From Symsagittifera roscoffensis (taxonomy: Eukaryota > Xenacoelomorpha > Acoela > Convolutidae), in assembly GCF_963678635.1 (NCBI RefSeq), contig NC_087063.1, forward strand, positions 75,229,617 through 75,293,616: a DNA stretch of 64,000 nt, read 5' to 3'. Position numbers and translations under genes: made by a program. Of this stretch, positions 9,271 through 18,892 are shown piece after piece. The first letter of the stretch is position 1. Every line of letters begins with the position of its first letter. Below the pieces are notes generated by a model. The model saw nothing but the letters and a program-made list of their open reading frames with translations, did no database searches and had not been told where the DNA came from.

Positions 9271-11885
9271 CGTGGGCTAAAAAAATGATTATTTTGAGAC
9301 TGAAAAGCGGTGGTATGGGGTTGTTCAATAATTTGTTCATAAGTATTATCATCTTGTGACTGGTGTGTCATTATATGTTGAATGGGACTTTGTGATGTGG
9401 TGAGTCGAAAATTTGGATTATGTGTGATGGCTAAGTTTCGAAAATTTCGTGGGACTAGGGATTGTGGATGGTTATTTGGTAGGGCTGGTAATTGTGGTGC
9501 CGTTGGCGTTATGTCTACATTGTTATGTTCTTCGTCGTATGTATTTTGTCGTGTTGTTATTTTTGTGTTATATTCTTTTATTTGTGCGTCTAAAAGAATT
9601 TTGTTTATAGATGTAGAAAAGATTCCAAAAAATCCTGCAAATAGTATGCGTGCTACACTTGCTTGTCTGTTTACTTGTGTGTGTATAGCACATGTGTTGT
9701 AGATTCCTTTTAAAAGTGAGAAAAGAAATCCAATAAAGTTAAACATTGCGTATAAAATAGTCAATTTTTCTAAGATGTAGTAGGGCCATCCTAGAAAATC
9801 GAGGATCTCATTTTTGAGTGTAACAAAGCTAAAAATGTTAATTGGTGATATATCTTGGGGACGGTATTTTTCACCGTTTAGATATATGTAATCTTTAATG
9901 TCCTTAAAATATCCGCTATAGTCTTGCGTGTAGATATCGGCAAATCCTGCGGTTTCTGCAAGTTTGCGTAAATTTTGGTCTATTGATTGTCTTTGTATAG
10001 TGTCCATTTGTGTTAATAATTCTTGGAATTGTTGTGTTCTAATGTGATGTTGAATATCTGATTTTGAATAGATTCCTATTGATTGTAAGTCTATATTTGG
10101 GTTTCGAGCAATAGCGCGAATGCTTTCTGGTGAAAATTTTTTGAGTGATTGCATTAATGTGGGATATGGTGTGAGAAGATAATATTTATTTTCATCAGGG
10201 TTTAGTTGTACTACATTGTGGCTGTTTTCTGATCCACATGGGACTGCGGTATCCCAGAAATAGGTTCTTCGTGAAAGTGTATCCACGAAATGTACTTTAT
10301 TCTTATAAAAGATAGGGATTCTTTTATAACATCGTTTATCTTCAAAAACGTATAGTGGTGATACTTTTTTAGTACAAGTATAAAACCATAAGATGTTTCC
10401 TTCATAGTCTAAAAAATTTGATCTATTTCCAGATAATAAGTATCCTGCATAGGGTATTTTTAATACTGCTAGTGCAAGTGATTGTAATATTTGTGTTCGT
10501 TCTAATTCGCATAATTGGTGTAGTGTTTCTAATTCGGAGAGTGACATTTCTTGAAAAATTCGGCTAATTGTATAATCTAGTTTCATATCTAAATGAATAT
10601 CATAGTGGATATTACCGAAATATGTAGTATTCATTAGTGATAATTCTTGTAAGCGTGTGCTTCTGGTGTCATGGGGTTTTAGATGTCCACCAGGTTGTCC
10701 GTTGCTTTTTTCAAAATTAACTGGTATATAGGATGTTCCTTCGTTTAAAGGATGACCTGTGGCATATGGGTCGATTTTTATTTTTCCAGTGGTCATGTCG
10801 AATCCTTTTTCGTATTCAACTAATATTTCAGAGTATTGTGTTCTGTGAAGTGGATTCCTGTATTTACATGCAAGTTCTGTTTCTTGATATATTTGAAAAC
10901 GTGTCAATTTGTTTTCTATATTGTCTATGTTTCTAAAATTAGAACTTAGTTTTCGTGATGGATGGACTTGTTCATATGGAATTGATTGTATAAAATATTT
11001 TTCGTGAAATTTTATCATACGAGCGTGTATTTTTGCTACTTGAAATGTTGTACATGTATCTTCGGGGAACCAAACAATTGTTGCTTGTGTTCTCGTTGTA
11101 GGGTCGCAATAACCTTGATCATTTTTACAAGGTAATCGGATTCCTTGATAGATCATTGTATTATCTGATAAATCTCGTGTTAGTTGTATTTTTTCGAGTT
11201 GTATTTTCCAATCGAAAAACATTATTTCTTGGTATCCTTTATTTTTTGTGTCTGCTTTGCAGTTTGATGGGTCATTTATACCAATGTGTGGTATCCAATG
11301 TTTATCGTGTAGGTCATAGGTTAATCGTCCGTGTGCGCCGTTATACGGGTATTTTTCGTCTAGTTTTATATGTCCTTGGTGTCTTTCAAGTTGTGATTGA
11401 TGTACAGAGTCTGAAAAAACTTGAAAATTAACTAATTTTCTTTGGGAGTTTTTATTTTGTGTGATGTTTAGTCTTAGTAATTCATTTTTACAATCGTCGG
11501 GATTGAGATGTAAAAGACGTTCTATATTACTTTGATAGAATGATTCATGGTCAAGTCGGTTTTTGTTTCCGTTCGAGACTTGTGAACAATGTACTTTCTT
11601 TTCGGAAAATGTTGCTGTGAATTTATAACCTGTAACTGTTGTTGCTCGGGCTTTTGAATAGAGTGTTGCTATTACATCTGTGGTTTCTATAGCTTGTGGT
11701 TCTGTTTCACATTGTGATACTTGATTTATTGCATATTTATGTAGTGTTTTTTGTTCATTTTCTTCACAATCGTAATGTGTTACTAGTAAATCTTGTGGTC
11801 CTGTACGAGGAGAAGGGTTTATGTTTTGATTTGAGATTACTAGAAAAGGGAGTTGGAGAAAAATTAATAATTTTAGAATATACAT
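9267..11885 (-). CDS. ORF D: 872-aa envelope-like membrane glycoprotein
   Basis: The third long gene after gag and pol, where errantiviruses and retroviruses keep env. It starts with a clear signal peptide (about residues 1-18, hydrophobic, ending VIS). A long ectodomain carries many Cys residues and sequons NIT, NTT and NRS. Two hydrophobic segments follow near residues 705-735 and 745-765, with a Ser/Asn/Gln-rich tail of about 100 aa. I see no convincing furin site or fusion peptide and cannot place it in a known fusion-protein class. The start overlaps the end of ORF C by 13 bases; the end overlaps ORF E as ATGA. A spliced subgenomic RNA is the usual route for such genes. The envelope role is inferred from topology and place. 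Confidence 0.75.
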   Translation of the reverse strand: MYILKLLIFLQLPFLVISNQNINPSPRTGPQDLLVTHYDCEENEQKTLHKYAINQVSQCETEPQAIETTDVIATLYSKARATTVTGYKFTATFSEKKVHCSQVSNGNKNRLDHESFYQSNIERLLHLNPDDCKNELLRLNITQNKNSQRKLVNFQVFSDSVHQSQLERHQGHIKLDEKYPYNGAHGRLTYDLHDKHWIPHIGINDPSNCKADTKNKGYQEIMFFDWKIQLEKIQLTRDLSDNTMIYQGIRLPCKNDQGYCDPTTRTQATIVWFPEDTCTTFQVAKIHARMIKFHEKYFIQSIPYEQVHPSRKLSSNFRNIDNIENKLTRFQIYQETELACKYRNPLHRTQYSEILVEYEKGFDMTTGKIKIDPYATGHPLNEGTSYIPVNFEKSNGQPGGHLKPHDTRSTRLQELSLMNTTYFGNIHYDIHLDMKLDYTISRIFQEMSLSELETLHQLCELERTQILQSLALAVLKIPYAGYLLSGNRSNFLDYEGNILWFYTCTKKVSPLYVFEDKRCYKRIPIFYKNKVHFVDTLSRRTYFWDTAVPCGSENSHNVVQLNPDENKYYLLTPYPTLMQSLKKFSPESIRAIARNPNIDLQSIGIYSKSDIQHHIRTQQFQELLTQMDTIQRQSIDQNLRKLAETAGFADIYTQDYSGYFKDIKDYIYLNGEKYRPQDISPINIFSFVTLKNEILDFLGWPYYILEKLTILYAMFNFIGFLFSLLKGIYNTCAIHTQVNRQASVARILFAGFFGIFSTSINKILLDAQIKEYNTKITTRQNTYDEEHNNVDITPTAPQLPALPNNHPQSLVPRNFRNLAITHNPNFRLTTSQSPIQHIMTHQSQDDNTYEQIIEQPHTTAFQSQNNHFFSPR

Positions 11886-13006
11886 GTGTATGATAATCCT
11901 GAGTATGGATTATAAAATGTAATGTAGCCAATTGTGTTTTTGGTATATCCGTCGTATTTGTATATTACTTCAGTAGTTATAAACGGTGGTGGTAGTGATT
12001 GAGCTGTTATGTTAGGTGGATTTAATGGGTAGGGATGTTGGGTAATATTATTTAACTTAACTGTGATTTCAAACTTTAATTGTAAACTGTTTTGTTGGAG
12101 TATTTGAATATTGTGATCACGGATATCGTTGTGAATATCTTGGCGATATTGTAATCTATTAAGTGCCCAGTTATGAAGGCGGTTACTTTCTTGATGTTGT
12201 CCAAATAGTGGTGGAGGTGCTGTGAATGTATTCCAATCTAGTCTTAAAGGAATATTTATTGATGATTGTTCTCGATATCTGGCGTCGAGATTAATTGGAA
12301 AGTTTAAGTTAAAGGGTGGTGGTGAAAACTGGCTTATTGATGGTGTTGATGGTAGTGATAATGTTTCTGGTAGTGATGAGGATGTTGTTGTATCCGTAGA
12401 AATATCTATGGGGTCATTGACTAAATTTGGTTCACCTTGTGTAAATGAATGTGTAGTCCAATATGGTAGTCGCGATGCCTGGTTTGGGGGGTTAAAGGGA
12501 TTTTCACGTATTTGCTCAGATGTTGGTGTTGAACCTAAGTAATCTGATGGTAGGCTTGAGGTGCTACGTTGTGAAAGAAGCGTAGGGGTTTCTGGTAATA
12601 TACCAATGGGGTTTTCTGGAGTGTTTTGTGATGGGGATTGAGGTATATCAAAATGAACTCGGGGAGTTTGAAAATTTCTGTTTCGTCGAGGATGTATAAT
12701 TTGTCTATTTATTTCGACTGTATTTTGGTTTTGACTAGAATTTCTTATTCTACTTAGTTCTTGTGGTAGTGTTGGGTATAGGTTATATGTTGGTTCGCTT
12801 AAAGGTGCTTGTCGTTGAACTGGTTCTAGTGGTTCTGATAAACGAGTATGTCGTTCTTCAAAAGTGTATGGATTGTCTTGAAAAGAAATTCGTGTAGACG
12901 TTTGAGGATTTTGAGTAGTTGAAGGTGGTGTTTGGTTATCTTGGGATGATGTCGGTGAAGACTGATTCTGTGACTGTTGGGTAGCAATTTTTGATGGTTT
13001 TTTGAA
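11873..13006 (-). CDS. ORF C: 377-codon open frame without any ATG
   Basis: Reading on the minus strand from just after a TAA (13009-13007), the frame stays open for 377 codons to TAA at 11875-11873. I checked it line by line. It contains no ATG, GTG, TTG or CTG codon, so start-based gene finding misses it. The product would be rich in Ser, Pro, Thr, Gln and Asn with several PPP runs, and more structured over the last 110 residues. It overlaps ORF B by 71 bases in the +1 frame and ORF D by 13 bases. Expression could be by +1 frameshift from the membrane ORF B, by splicing to an upstream start, or by a non-AUG start. A joined B-C product would be membrane-anchored with a long Pro-rich domain. 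Function unknown. Confidence 0.75.
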   Translation of the reverse strand, partial: FKKPSKIATQQSQNQSSPTSSQDNQTPPSTTQNPQTSTRISFQDNPYTFEERHTRLSEPLEPVQRQAPLSEPTYNLYPTLPQELSRIRNSSQNQNTVEINRQIIHPRRNRNFQTPRVHFDIPQSPSQNTPENPIGILPETPTLLSQRSTSSLPSDYLGSTPTSEQIRENPFNPPNQASRLPYWTTHSFTQGEPNLVNDPIDISTDTTTSSSLPETLSLPSTPSISQFSPPPFNLNFPINLDARYREQSSINIPLRLDWNTFTAPPPLFGQHQESNRLHNWALNRLQYRQDIHNDIRDHNIQILQQNSLQLKFEITVKLNNITQHPYPLNPPNITAQSLPPPFITTEVIYKYDGYTKNTIGYITFYNPYSGLSYTCIF

Positions 13007-13202
13007 TTATTACTTTAGTGAGAAATTTTGTGTTTATTATAATATTCTTCCAAAAAAGAATTAGAAGGACTGTTGCTAGGGCAAATGTGAGGATTGCTTT
13101 CTTTATACATTTACAGATGGTCAAAATGAGGGATGAAAAAAATGTTATGAAAATTACAAACAATAAAAAAATATCGGTTCTACTGAAAATTGTTCGTATC
13201 AT
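12936..13202 (-). CDS. ORF B: 88-aa small membrane protein
   Basis: The ATG (13202-13200) shares ATGA with the stop of ORF A. The first 55 residues are strongly hydrophobic and form two likely membrane spans (about 11-30 and 36-53), separated by a short C-x-C-x-KK turn. The rest is polar. It ends at 12936, 71 bases into ORF C, so it could be the membrane anchor for ORF C by +1 frameshifting. Small double-span proteins in viruses are often viroporin-like; that is only an analogy here. Confidence 0.6.
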   Translation of the reverse strand: MIRTIFSRTDIFLLFVIFITFFSSLILTICKCIKKAILTFALATVLLILFWKNIIINTKFLTKVIIQKTIKNCYPTVTESVFTDIIPR

Positions 13203-13429
13203 TTAGACAAGTTGTTAAAATCGTACCTGTGGATATATTCAAGGGTTTTGGAAAGTTGGAGGAATAGTTCGAGTAGAGTGTAGAAAATTAAAAAAATGTT
13301 ACAAAAAATGATTAGGATTATTAGAAAAGATTCAAGTATATCAAAAAGAAATATTATAAAGGCTTCAAGTATTGAAAAAAAATGTTTAAAATTTATAAGT
13401 ATTTGAGCAACTGTTTGAGAGAAGAGCAT
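13199..13429 (-). CDS. ORF A: 76-aa hydrophobic protein
   Basis: The ATG (13429-13427) directly follows the stop of the preceding short frame (TAA|ATG); the stop overlaps ORF B as ATGA. Residues 16-59 are almost entirely Ile, Leu and Phe with scattered Glu, giving one long or two close membrane helices. Short polar ends. No family recognised. Chance open frames in AT-rich DNA can look hydrophobic, but the exact junctions on both sides favour a real gene or exon. Confidence 0.5.
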   Translation of the reverse strand: MLFSQTVAQILINFKHFFSILEAFIIFLFDILESFLIILIIFCNIFLIFYTLLELFLQLSKTLEYIHRYDFNNLSK

Positions 13430-13582
13430 TTAAGAAATGATCTCTTGGTCGAATATTTTTTGCTGTTTGAGGCGATTTTCTAGTGTGGTCGAATTATTTG
13501 TTGGTTTTTTGACAAGTGGGTTGAGTTTTGTAAAAAATTGTTGGGGGCAATTTTCATGGTGACTGGGAGGTCGTCTTTTTCT
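13430..13582 (-). CDS. 50-codon AUG-less frame immediately before ORF A
   Basis: Open from 13582 to TAA at 13432-13430 with no ATG. The stop abuts the ATG of ORF A. Basic start, then polar, with an acidic/hydrophobic end. An ATG in another frame (13556) gives only 25 codons. It could be a spliced exon that feeds ribosomes to ORF A, or chance. Low confidence. Confidence 0.3.
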   Translation of the reverse strand, partial: RKRRPPSHHENCPQQFFTKLNPLVKKPTNNSTTLENRLKQQKIFDQEIIS

Positions 13583-14029
13583 TTATTTTTGTTTGTCAAA
13601 TGATCCGGGGTATGGTGAGATTTTTATACTTTAGGCTAATTAAAATCTTCATTTTGTTACTTTAGGCTAAGTTATCAAATTTGTTTTGGGGGTATTCGTG
13701 GTCTGAGTTGGGGAAATATTGTTGATCTTTGGGTTATTAGATAAGGGAGGGGTACGGTATTATGGTGATATTTATTTTATTTGTCAAGTTGGAGTGATTT
13801 GCTTATTTTTGACCTGGAGGTTGTAAAGTTATAGTTAGAGATGTGCCTGGAGTTCTAGATTATTCGTCTAATTGATCTTAGTTTGAGTTAGAGAAAGTGG
13901 CGGATTGGATGAATCCTATTGGTCTATTTTGAACTAGAATTATTGCGTACTTGTGAGCATGTTATTTTGAAAAATTGAAATGAAAAATGTTACGGAGGTT
14001 TCAAGATTGTGAAGTATGAAATCTTAAAA
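13583..14029 (-). other. Spacer between pol and the accessory cluster
   Basis: About 450 bp with no long frame. It has short repeated motifs ('actttaggctaa' near 13627 and 13660) and pyrimidine-rich minus-strand stretches that could serve as a splice acceptor for the downstream genes. No single site stands out. Confidence 0.35.
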
Positions 14030-17000
14030 TTACTTTTTAAATTCTACTTTCTTTAATATTTTAGATTGGGGGATGAACATTTTGTAGTTTTTACGTGGTT
14101 GATTTCGGAGTCTTGTTGTTTTTCTATGTTCAGATTTGTCTATTTCTTCTTGGGGTATTATTTGTTCTGTCATTTTTCTATTTTTTCTTTGTTTTGGAGA
14201 TTCTTTATGGTTTTGTGTATTGTTTTTGGTGGCGGTTGGTTTTGTGTTTTGATTTTCGGTGGGGTTATCATTTTGTTCTGTGTTTTTCAGATGTGGTTCA
14301 TTTTGAATGATTTTTAATCCTGTGAAAGAATATAATTGAGTTAATTCGCGGAGTGCGTATTCTTTTGGGTAATAAGGTAATAGGTTGTTTCGATGTTGAA
14401 CGATTTCTTTTGTGTTTGAGTCGGTAATTTTATATGTGACATCAGTGGGTTTTGCAATTATTTGGTATGGTCCTTTTCGAAGGGGTTGTAATTTTTTAGA
14501 AATTCCTTTTTGTGTATTAAAATTAGGTATTAAAACAAATGTTCCAATTTTTAATTCGGAGGCTGGTGTAAAACGTGAATTGATTTGTTCATTAATGTTT
14601 TGTCTTTGTAATAACTTTTTTGTTATTTTTTGATAAATTTCATTGTGTTTTTTATCTCTATTTAGAATCCATTCGGTGTGTGTACCGGAGGCTAGTTTAA
14701 GAATTTGTGGGTGATGAAAATGATCTTCATCGTGTGTATGTAAAGGTAGGTTATAACAAATTGAGTCTTTATTTGGTTGACAATAACCTTGTGCGTTTTT
14801 ATGAGAATTTGCTGTAAACATTATTGGTTTGCGTGGCTTTTGGTTAAAAACCATTTCGTATGGTGACATTCCTAAAGTTGTCGTAATTTGTGAATTATAT
14901 GCTAAGGGAAATAATTTTACATCTGCTGACCATTCGGTATATTTTGTATCATTTCCGTTGATGATACATCTAAGATATTCTTGTAATGAACGGTTCATAC
15001 CTTCGACTAAGCCGTTTGTCCAAGGTGCATGAGATGTACGTGGTTTGTGTTTAATGTTATATAAATGACATAGTGTGATAATTTCATTATTTATGAATTC
15101 TGTACCGTTGTCTGTAACTAAAATTTCTGGTAGTCCGAATTTTGCTATCCAGTGTTCATAGAGTGTTGTGTAAGCGTAATAAGCGTTACAATGTGGTACT
15201 GGGTTAAGTGCTACATAATGTGTAAATGCGTCAACAATTACCATAATGTAGGAGTTTCCTTCTGATGAGGGTGAAATTGGTCCTTTAGTATCAAATGAGA
15301 TACGATGATTAAAGTACAAACTTTGTCCTTTAAAATCTTGTTTTTGTGCTATTTGTTTTTGATTTGGGTAAGGTTTATTTAGTTGACATACTATACAGTC
15401 ATTGCATAGTACTTTTATCCAAATTGGTGCATTTGGGAAGTAAAAATTTTGTATAAAGTTTGAATATGTTTTTTCTGATCCAGAGTGTCCTTTAATATTT
15501 TGTGTATGTGAAATATTAAAAGCTATAAGAATCATACTTATAGGGAGACATGGAACTGTAGATTCATTCAGGTTATACTCTAAAAGGTCTGTATTTTCGT
15601 TAATTGTTGTATTATTGAATTTTCGAAAATATCGGAGGAGTGTTTTGTTTCCTAGAATGGTTGAATCTGCTTTGATAGGTTTAGTTTTATATTTGTGCCA
15701 TGATTTCAGTTGTCGAATTACTGGGTCAAGGTTTTGATATTGTTTCAGTGTTGAAATTGTAAGTGTTTCTGTTGGGGGGAGAAAAATGTTTTCGATTTCT
15801 AATTTAGATAAGGGTATTGTGTCAAGTGGGTCGTGAAGGTCAAAAACTTGATTTATTGTGTACTTTGAATCATTTGTTTGTGGTCCTGATAAATTTATTT
15901 TATCAGTTAAATCTTCTTTTTCAATTAGTGGAAAATGGTCTTTCTTAGGCGGGTGTTGTTTTGTTCGTTTTTGTTGAGTGTTATTTTTTATCCATTGAGA
16001 ATATGGGATTGGTTTAAAAGTTGATGTTCCAAGTAAATCAACTTCATAATGATTATTTTGACAATCTAAATAAAGTGGGAAATGTTGTAAACTATTTATT
16101 TGTGATTGTTCAATATCAGTTTTTACTGCATATTTGCATTCCAATCGGGGTGATGTTTCGTTTTCTGCAAGGTAGAATTTTATGTTTTTGGGTATTTCAA
16201 CTGTTGTTTTTCGTGTAAGTAATTCAGGTGGTGTATTTCGACTTAAGGTGTCTGGTAATGCAAGATTTTTTCCTGCAGTCCAAACTATATGTAAGTTTGG
16301 AAATTTCATTAGAATTAGTTGAAATCTATAAACTCGGTGGTTTGGGTTAGATTTTTGTGTAAAGAGAAAGATGATTGGTTTATGGTCTGTGAATAGAACT
16401 GTTGGATGTTTTGATCCAAGTATCAGAAATTCATATTCTGTCAGTGTATATATTATGGCTGTACATTCTCGCATTAGAGTTGAGAGTCGTAGGTCTGCTT
16501 GAGTGAATAATCGAGAATTTGCTGATATGAGGTTCATTTTATTTGTACCATTATGTGATTGTAATAGTGCTGCACCGATGCCAAAGTTCGAAGCATCGCA
16601 CATTGCATAAAATGGTTGATTTGAATCTGGAATTGTGTTTGAAATTTGTTCAGTTAAAAGTTTCTTTATTTCTTCAAATCGTGTTTGATGTTCTGTGTTC
16701 CATTCAAAATTATTTTGTTGTCTAAGGATGTTATAAAATGGTCGTAGATATAATTGCATTTTATAAACATATTTACTTAAAAAGTTTAACATTCCAAGAA
16801 ATTCTTGGATTTTCTTTTTATTTGTTGGTGGTTGAAGTTTTTGAATAGCGTCAATGCGTGATTTCAATGGAGTGATTGTTTTTCTTTCTATATTATGTCC
16901 TAAGAATTTAACTCTTGTCAAAAAGAAGTGTGATTTATCGGGGGCGGCCTTCAGATTTTCGTTCTGAAGTATTTGGTGATATTTTTCTAAAACATTGAAC

Positions 17001-18892
17001 ATCTCGTCTTTTGTTTGTGATTGCATAAAAACATCGTCTAAATAGGTGATTGCGTTTTTCTTGAGTATTAGTGGTCTAAAAATTTTGCTCATAAAAGCTG
17101 AAAATGCTGCTGGTCCTATGGATATTCCATAGAATAAGCGGTTGAATTCATATTGTTGGTTTCCTATAACAAATTGTGTTAAACGTCGTGATTGTTCATC
17201 TAGTGGCATTTGATTGTATGCACTATTCATATCGGCGGTTGTAAAGTATTTGCCGTTTATTTTTGTTAAAATAACTTGTATTGGTTCAATGGGCCAATTA
17301 CATTTTGATTCATCTATGAGTGAATTGAGGTATCTAGCGTCGAGAACGATTTTTAATGATTCTCCTTTAGCTAGAATGATAACAGGGTTGATGAATGTGT
17401 TGCCTTTTGGTTGTTCTTCTTTGTTTACTGGTGATATAATGTTGTATTGTTCTAAAATATCGAGTAATCTGTTCACTTTATCATGTAAGTGAATTGGTAC
17501 TTTACTTGCTCTCTGTTTTTTGAAAACTGCGTCTGGTTTTAACGGGAGATGTAGTGATGAACTGATTTTGCCAACATCGAATTTTGATGTTGCATAGACT
17601 GATGAATATTTAATTAGCTGTTTGGCTAATTTTTCGAATTCGTCTTGTGTTATTTGTGAATGTTGGAAATTAAACATTGTTAAAAATTTCTGTTGGTCCT
17701 CTGTGTAGTTACCTATGTTGAATGTAGGTTTGAAATATGGAGTTTTTGTGAAATAATCCGTATTTCTGTTTTCGTTACTTATTATATTATTTATAGATAA
17801 TTCTTCATTAAGAATTGTAGATTGGCAAATATCTAGTAATTGGAGTATATTATTTACGCGATAGGCTTTTTCGTGTATTGGTGATATTGTAGCGTTGGTT
17901 TCGCAGTATCCTAAAAGTCCTAAAGGTAATGTTACTTGGTAAGGTGTGTTGTTATAGACATGTAAAGAAATGATATCGGAATTCGAATTTTTCAAATATT
18001 TTATGGATGAGATTGTGATTTTGAAAAATTTATGAATAGGTTTGATTTCAAATTCTGACATATAAAATTTTTGTTTGTTTTGTTCTTTATCATATTGGTG
18101 AACTTGTTTGATTGAAAAATTATAGATATTTCCTGATAGTGGTTTTAGGTGTTTTCTTTGTTTGTTAAATATCGGGTAGAATTTTGAAAAGAATGGTGGT
18201 TGTTTATTTAATCTTTGAAAAAATGTTAAGGATGTTTCTTTTGTTTTTGTATATTTATCTTTGATTAATATTTTACTATTTAGTATGTTAATTGTTGGTA
18301 TATACTTCGAAATAAATGGTATTCCAATGATATTATATTTAATGTCAGTGATATGGAATATTTGTTTAAATGGCTTATTTAAAATTTTGCTTTGTTCCAT
18401 TGTTCTGGTGGGGAGGAGAAATAATTGGATTTTTCCGTAGTTTATCAATGTTGATCCTTGTGCTGTTGCTAACTTACTGGAGGTTTCAAGAGGTATTAAC
18501 TTTGGGTGTAAAGTTTTTATTTCATTCCATGTGGGGATGTTTATTATGTTTGATTCTGCTCCTGAATCAATTAAAAAATCTATTTCAAGGTCTGGTGGTT
18601 GAAATTCTTTATTTCTTGGGCTTTCTAAGAGAAATGGTATTGTCCAAATTTTTTCTTTGGGTTGTTCTTTTTGTATATTTTGATATATGTGGTTTGTATT
18701 CAAGCATTTTGTTTTGGTATTTTTATTGGTTTGATCTGTAGTGTTAATCTCGTTTGTTTCTTGCGTCGTTGGTGTGGAATTTATGGGTGTAGTGTAATAA
18801 TTTTGAAGAAATTCTGATTGATTTTCATATATGTGTGATGAAAAGGGTTGTTCATATATGACAGATTCATAGTCATTTTCGACTTTTATCAT
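14030..18892 (-). CDS. pol: Pol polyprotein: protease, RT, RNase H, integrase
   Basis: 1620 aa counted from the ATG at 18892, although the frame is open up to the gag stop at 19238. Aspartic protease: DSG at 109-111, flap-like IIG near 188-190. Reverse transcriptase: D553 (TAD) and YLDD 616-619. RNase H: D765, E808, D835, D880. Integrase: zinc finger H1128, H1135, C1165, C1168, and catalytic D1200, D1260, E1296, the last two 35 residues apart (D,D35E). A GPY/F module follows (GPY at 1473-1475), then a basic, polar tail. Integrase after RNase H is the Ty3/gypsy and retrovirus order. No chromodomain seen. All catalytic residues are present, so the enzymes look functional. It makes the cDNA and inserts it into the genome. 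Confidence 0.95.
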   Translation of the reverse strand: MIKVENDYESVIYEQPFSSHIYENQSEFLQNYYTTPINSTPTTQETNEINTTDQTNKNTKTKCLNTNHIYQNIQKEQPKEKIWTIPFLLESPRNKEFQPPDLEIDFLIDSGAESNIINIPTWNEIKTLHPKLIPLETSSKLATAQGSTLINYGKIQLFLLPTRTMEQSKILNKPFKQIFHITDIKYNIIGIPFISKYIPTINILNSKILIKDKYTKTKETSLTFFQRLNKQPPFFSKFYPIFNKQRKHLKPLSGNIYNFSIKQVHQYDKEQNKQKFYMSEFEIKPIHKFFKITISSIKYLKNSNSDIISLHVYNNTPYQVTLPLGLLGYCETNATISPIHEKAYRVNNILQLLDICQSTILNEELSINNIISNENRNTDYFTKTPYFKPTFNIGNYTEDQQKFLTMFNFQHSQITQDEFEKLAKQLIKYSSVYATSKFDVGKISSSLHLPLKPDAVFKKQRASKVPIHLHDKVNRLLDILEQYNIISPVNKEEQPKGNTFINPVIILAKGESLKIVLDARYLNSLIDESKCNWPIEPIQVILTKINGKYFTTADMNSAYNQMPLDEQSRRLTQFVIGNQQYEFNRLFYGISIGPAAFSAFMSKIFRPLILKKNAITYLDDVFMQSQTKDEMFNVLEKYHQILQNENLKAAPDKSHFFLTRVKFLGHNIERKTITPLKSRIDAIQKLQPPTNKKKIQEFLGMLNFLSKYVYKMQLYLRPFYNILRQQNNFEWNTEHQTRFEEIKKLLTEQISNTIPDSNQPFYAMCDASNFGIGAALLQSHNGTNKMNLISANSRLFTQADLRLSTLMRECTAIIYTLTEYEFLILGSKHPTVLFTDHKPIIFLFTQKSNPNHRVYRFQLILMKFPNLHIVWTAGKNLALPDTLSRNTPPELLTRKTTVEIPKNIKFYLAENETSPRLECKYAVKTDIEQSQINSLQHFPLYLDCQNNHYEVDLLGTSTFKPIPYSQWIKNNTQQKRTKQHPPKKDHFPLIEKEDLTDKINLSGPQTNDSKYTINQVFDLHDPLDTIPLSKLEIENIFLPPTETLTISTLKQYQNLDPVIRQLKSWHKYKTKPIKADSTILGNKTLLRYFRKFNNTTINENTDLLEYNLNESTVPCLPISMILIAFNISHTQNIKGHSGSEKTYSNFIQNFYFPNAPIWIKVLCNDCIVCQLNKPYPNQKQIAQKQDFKGQSLYFNHRISFDTKGPISPSSEGNSYIMVIVDAFTHYVALNPVPHCNAYYAYTTLYEHWIAKFGLPEILVTDNGTEFINNEIITLCHLYNIKHKPRTSHAPWTNGLVEGMNRSLQEYLRCIINGNDTKYTEWSADVKLFPLAYNSQITTTLGMSPYEMVFNQKPRKPIMFTANSHKNAQGYCQPNKDSICYNLPLHTHDEDHFHHPQILKLASGTHTEWILNRDKKHNEIYQKITKKLLQRQNINEQINSRFTPASELKIGTFVLIPNFNTQKGISKKLQPLRKGPYQIIAKPTDVTYKITDSNTKEIVQHRNNLLPYYPKEYALRELTQLYSFTGLKIIQNEPHLKNTEQNDNPTENQNTKPTATKNNTQNHKESPKQRKNRKMTEQIIPQEEIDKSEHRKTTRLRNQPRKNYKMFIPQSKILKKVEFKK

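Noticed and set aside
9382-9702. Plus-strand open frames inside the retroelement (for example 9382-9702, 11156-11431, 14066-14317, 18370-18741)
   Set aside because: They mirror the real minus-strand genes. The T/G-rich plus strand gives Leu/Phe/Val/Cys-rich frames without signals or domains.
13003-13010. Canonical -1 slippery heptamer AAAAAAC in the ORF B/C overlap
   Set aside because: The heptamer is not in the zero frame of ORF B, and a -1 shift would not enter ORF C, which needs +1.
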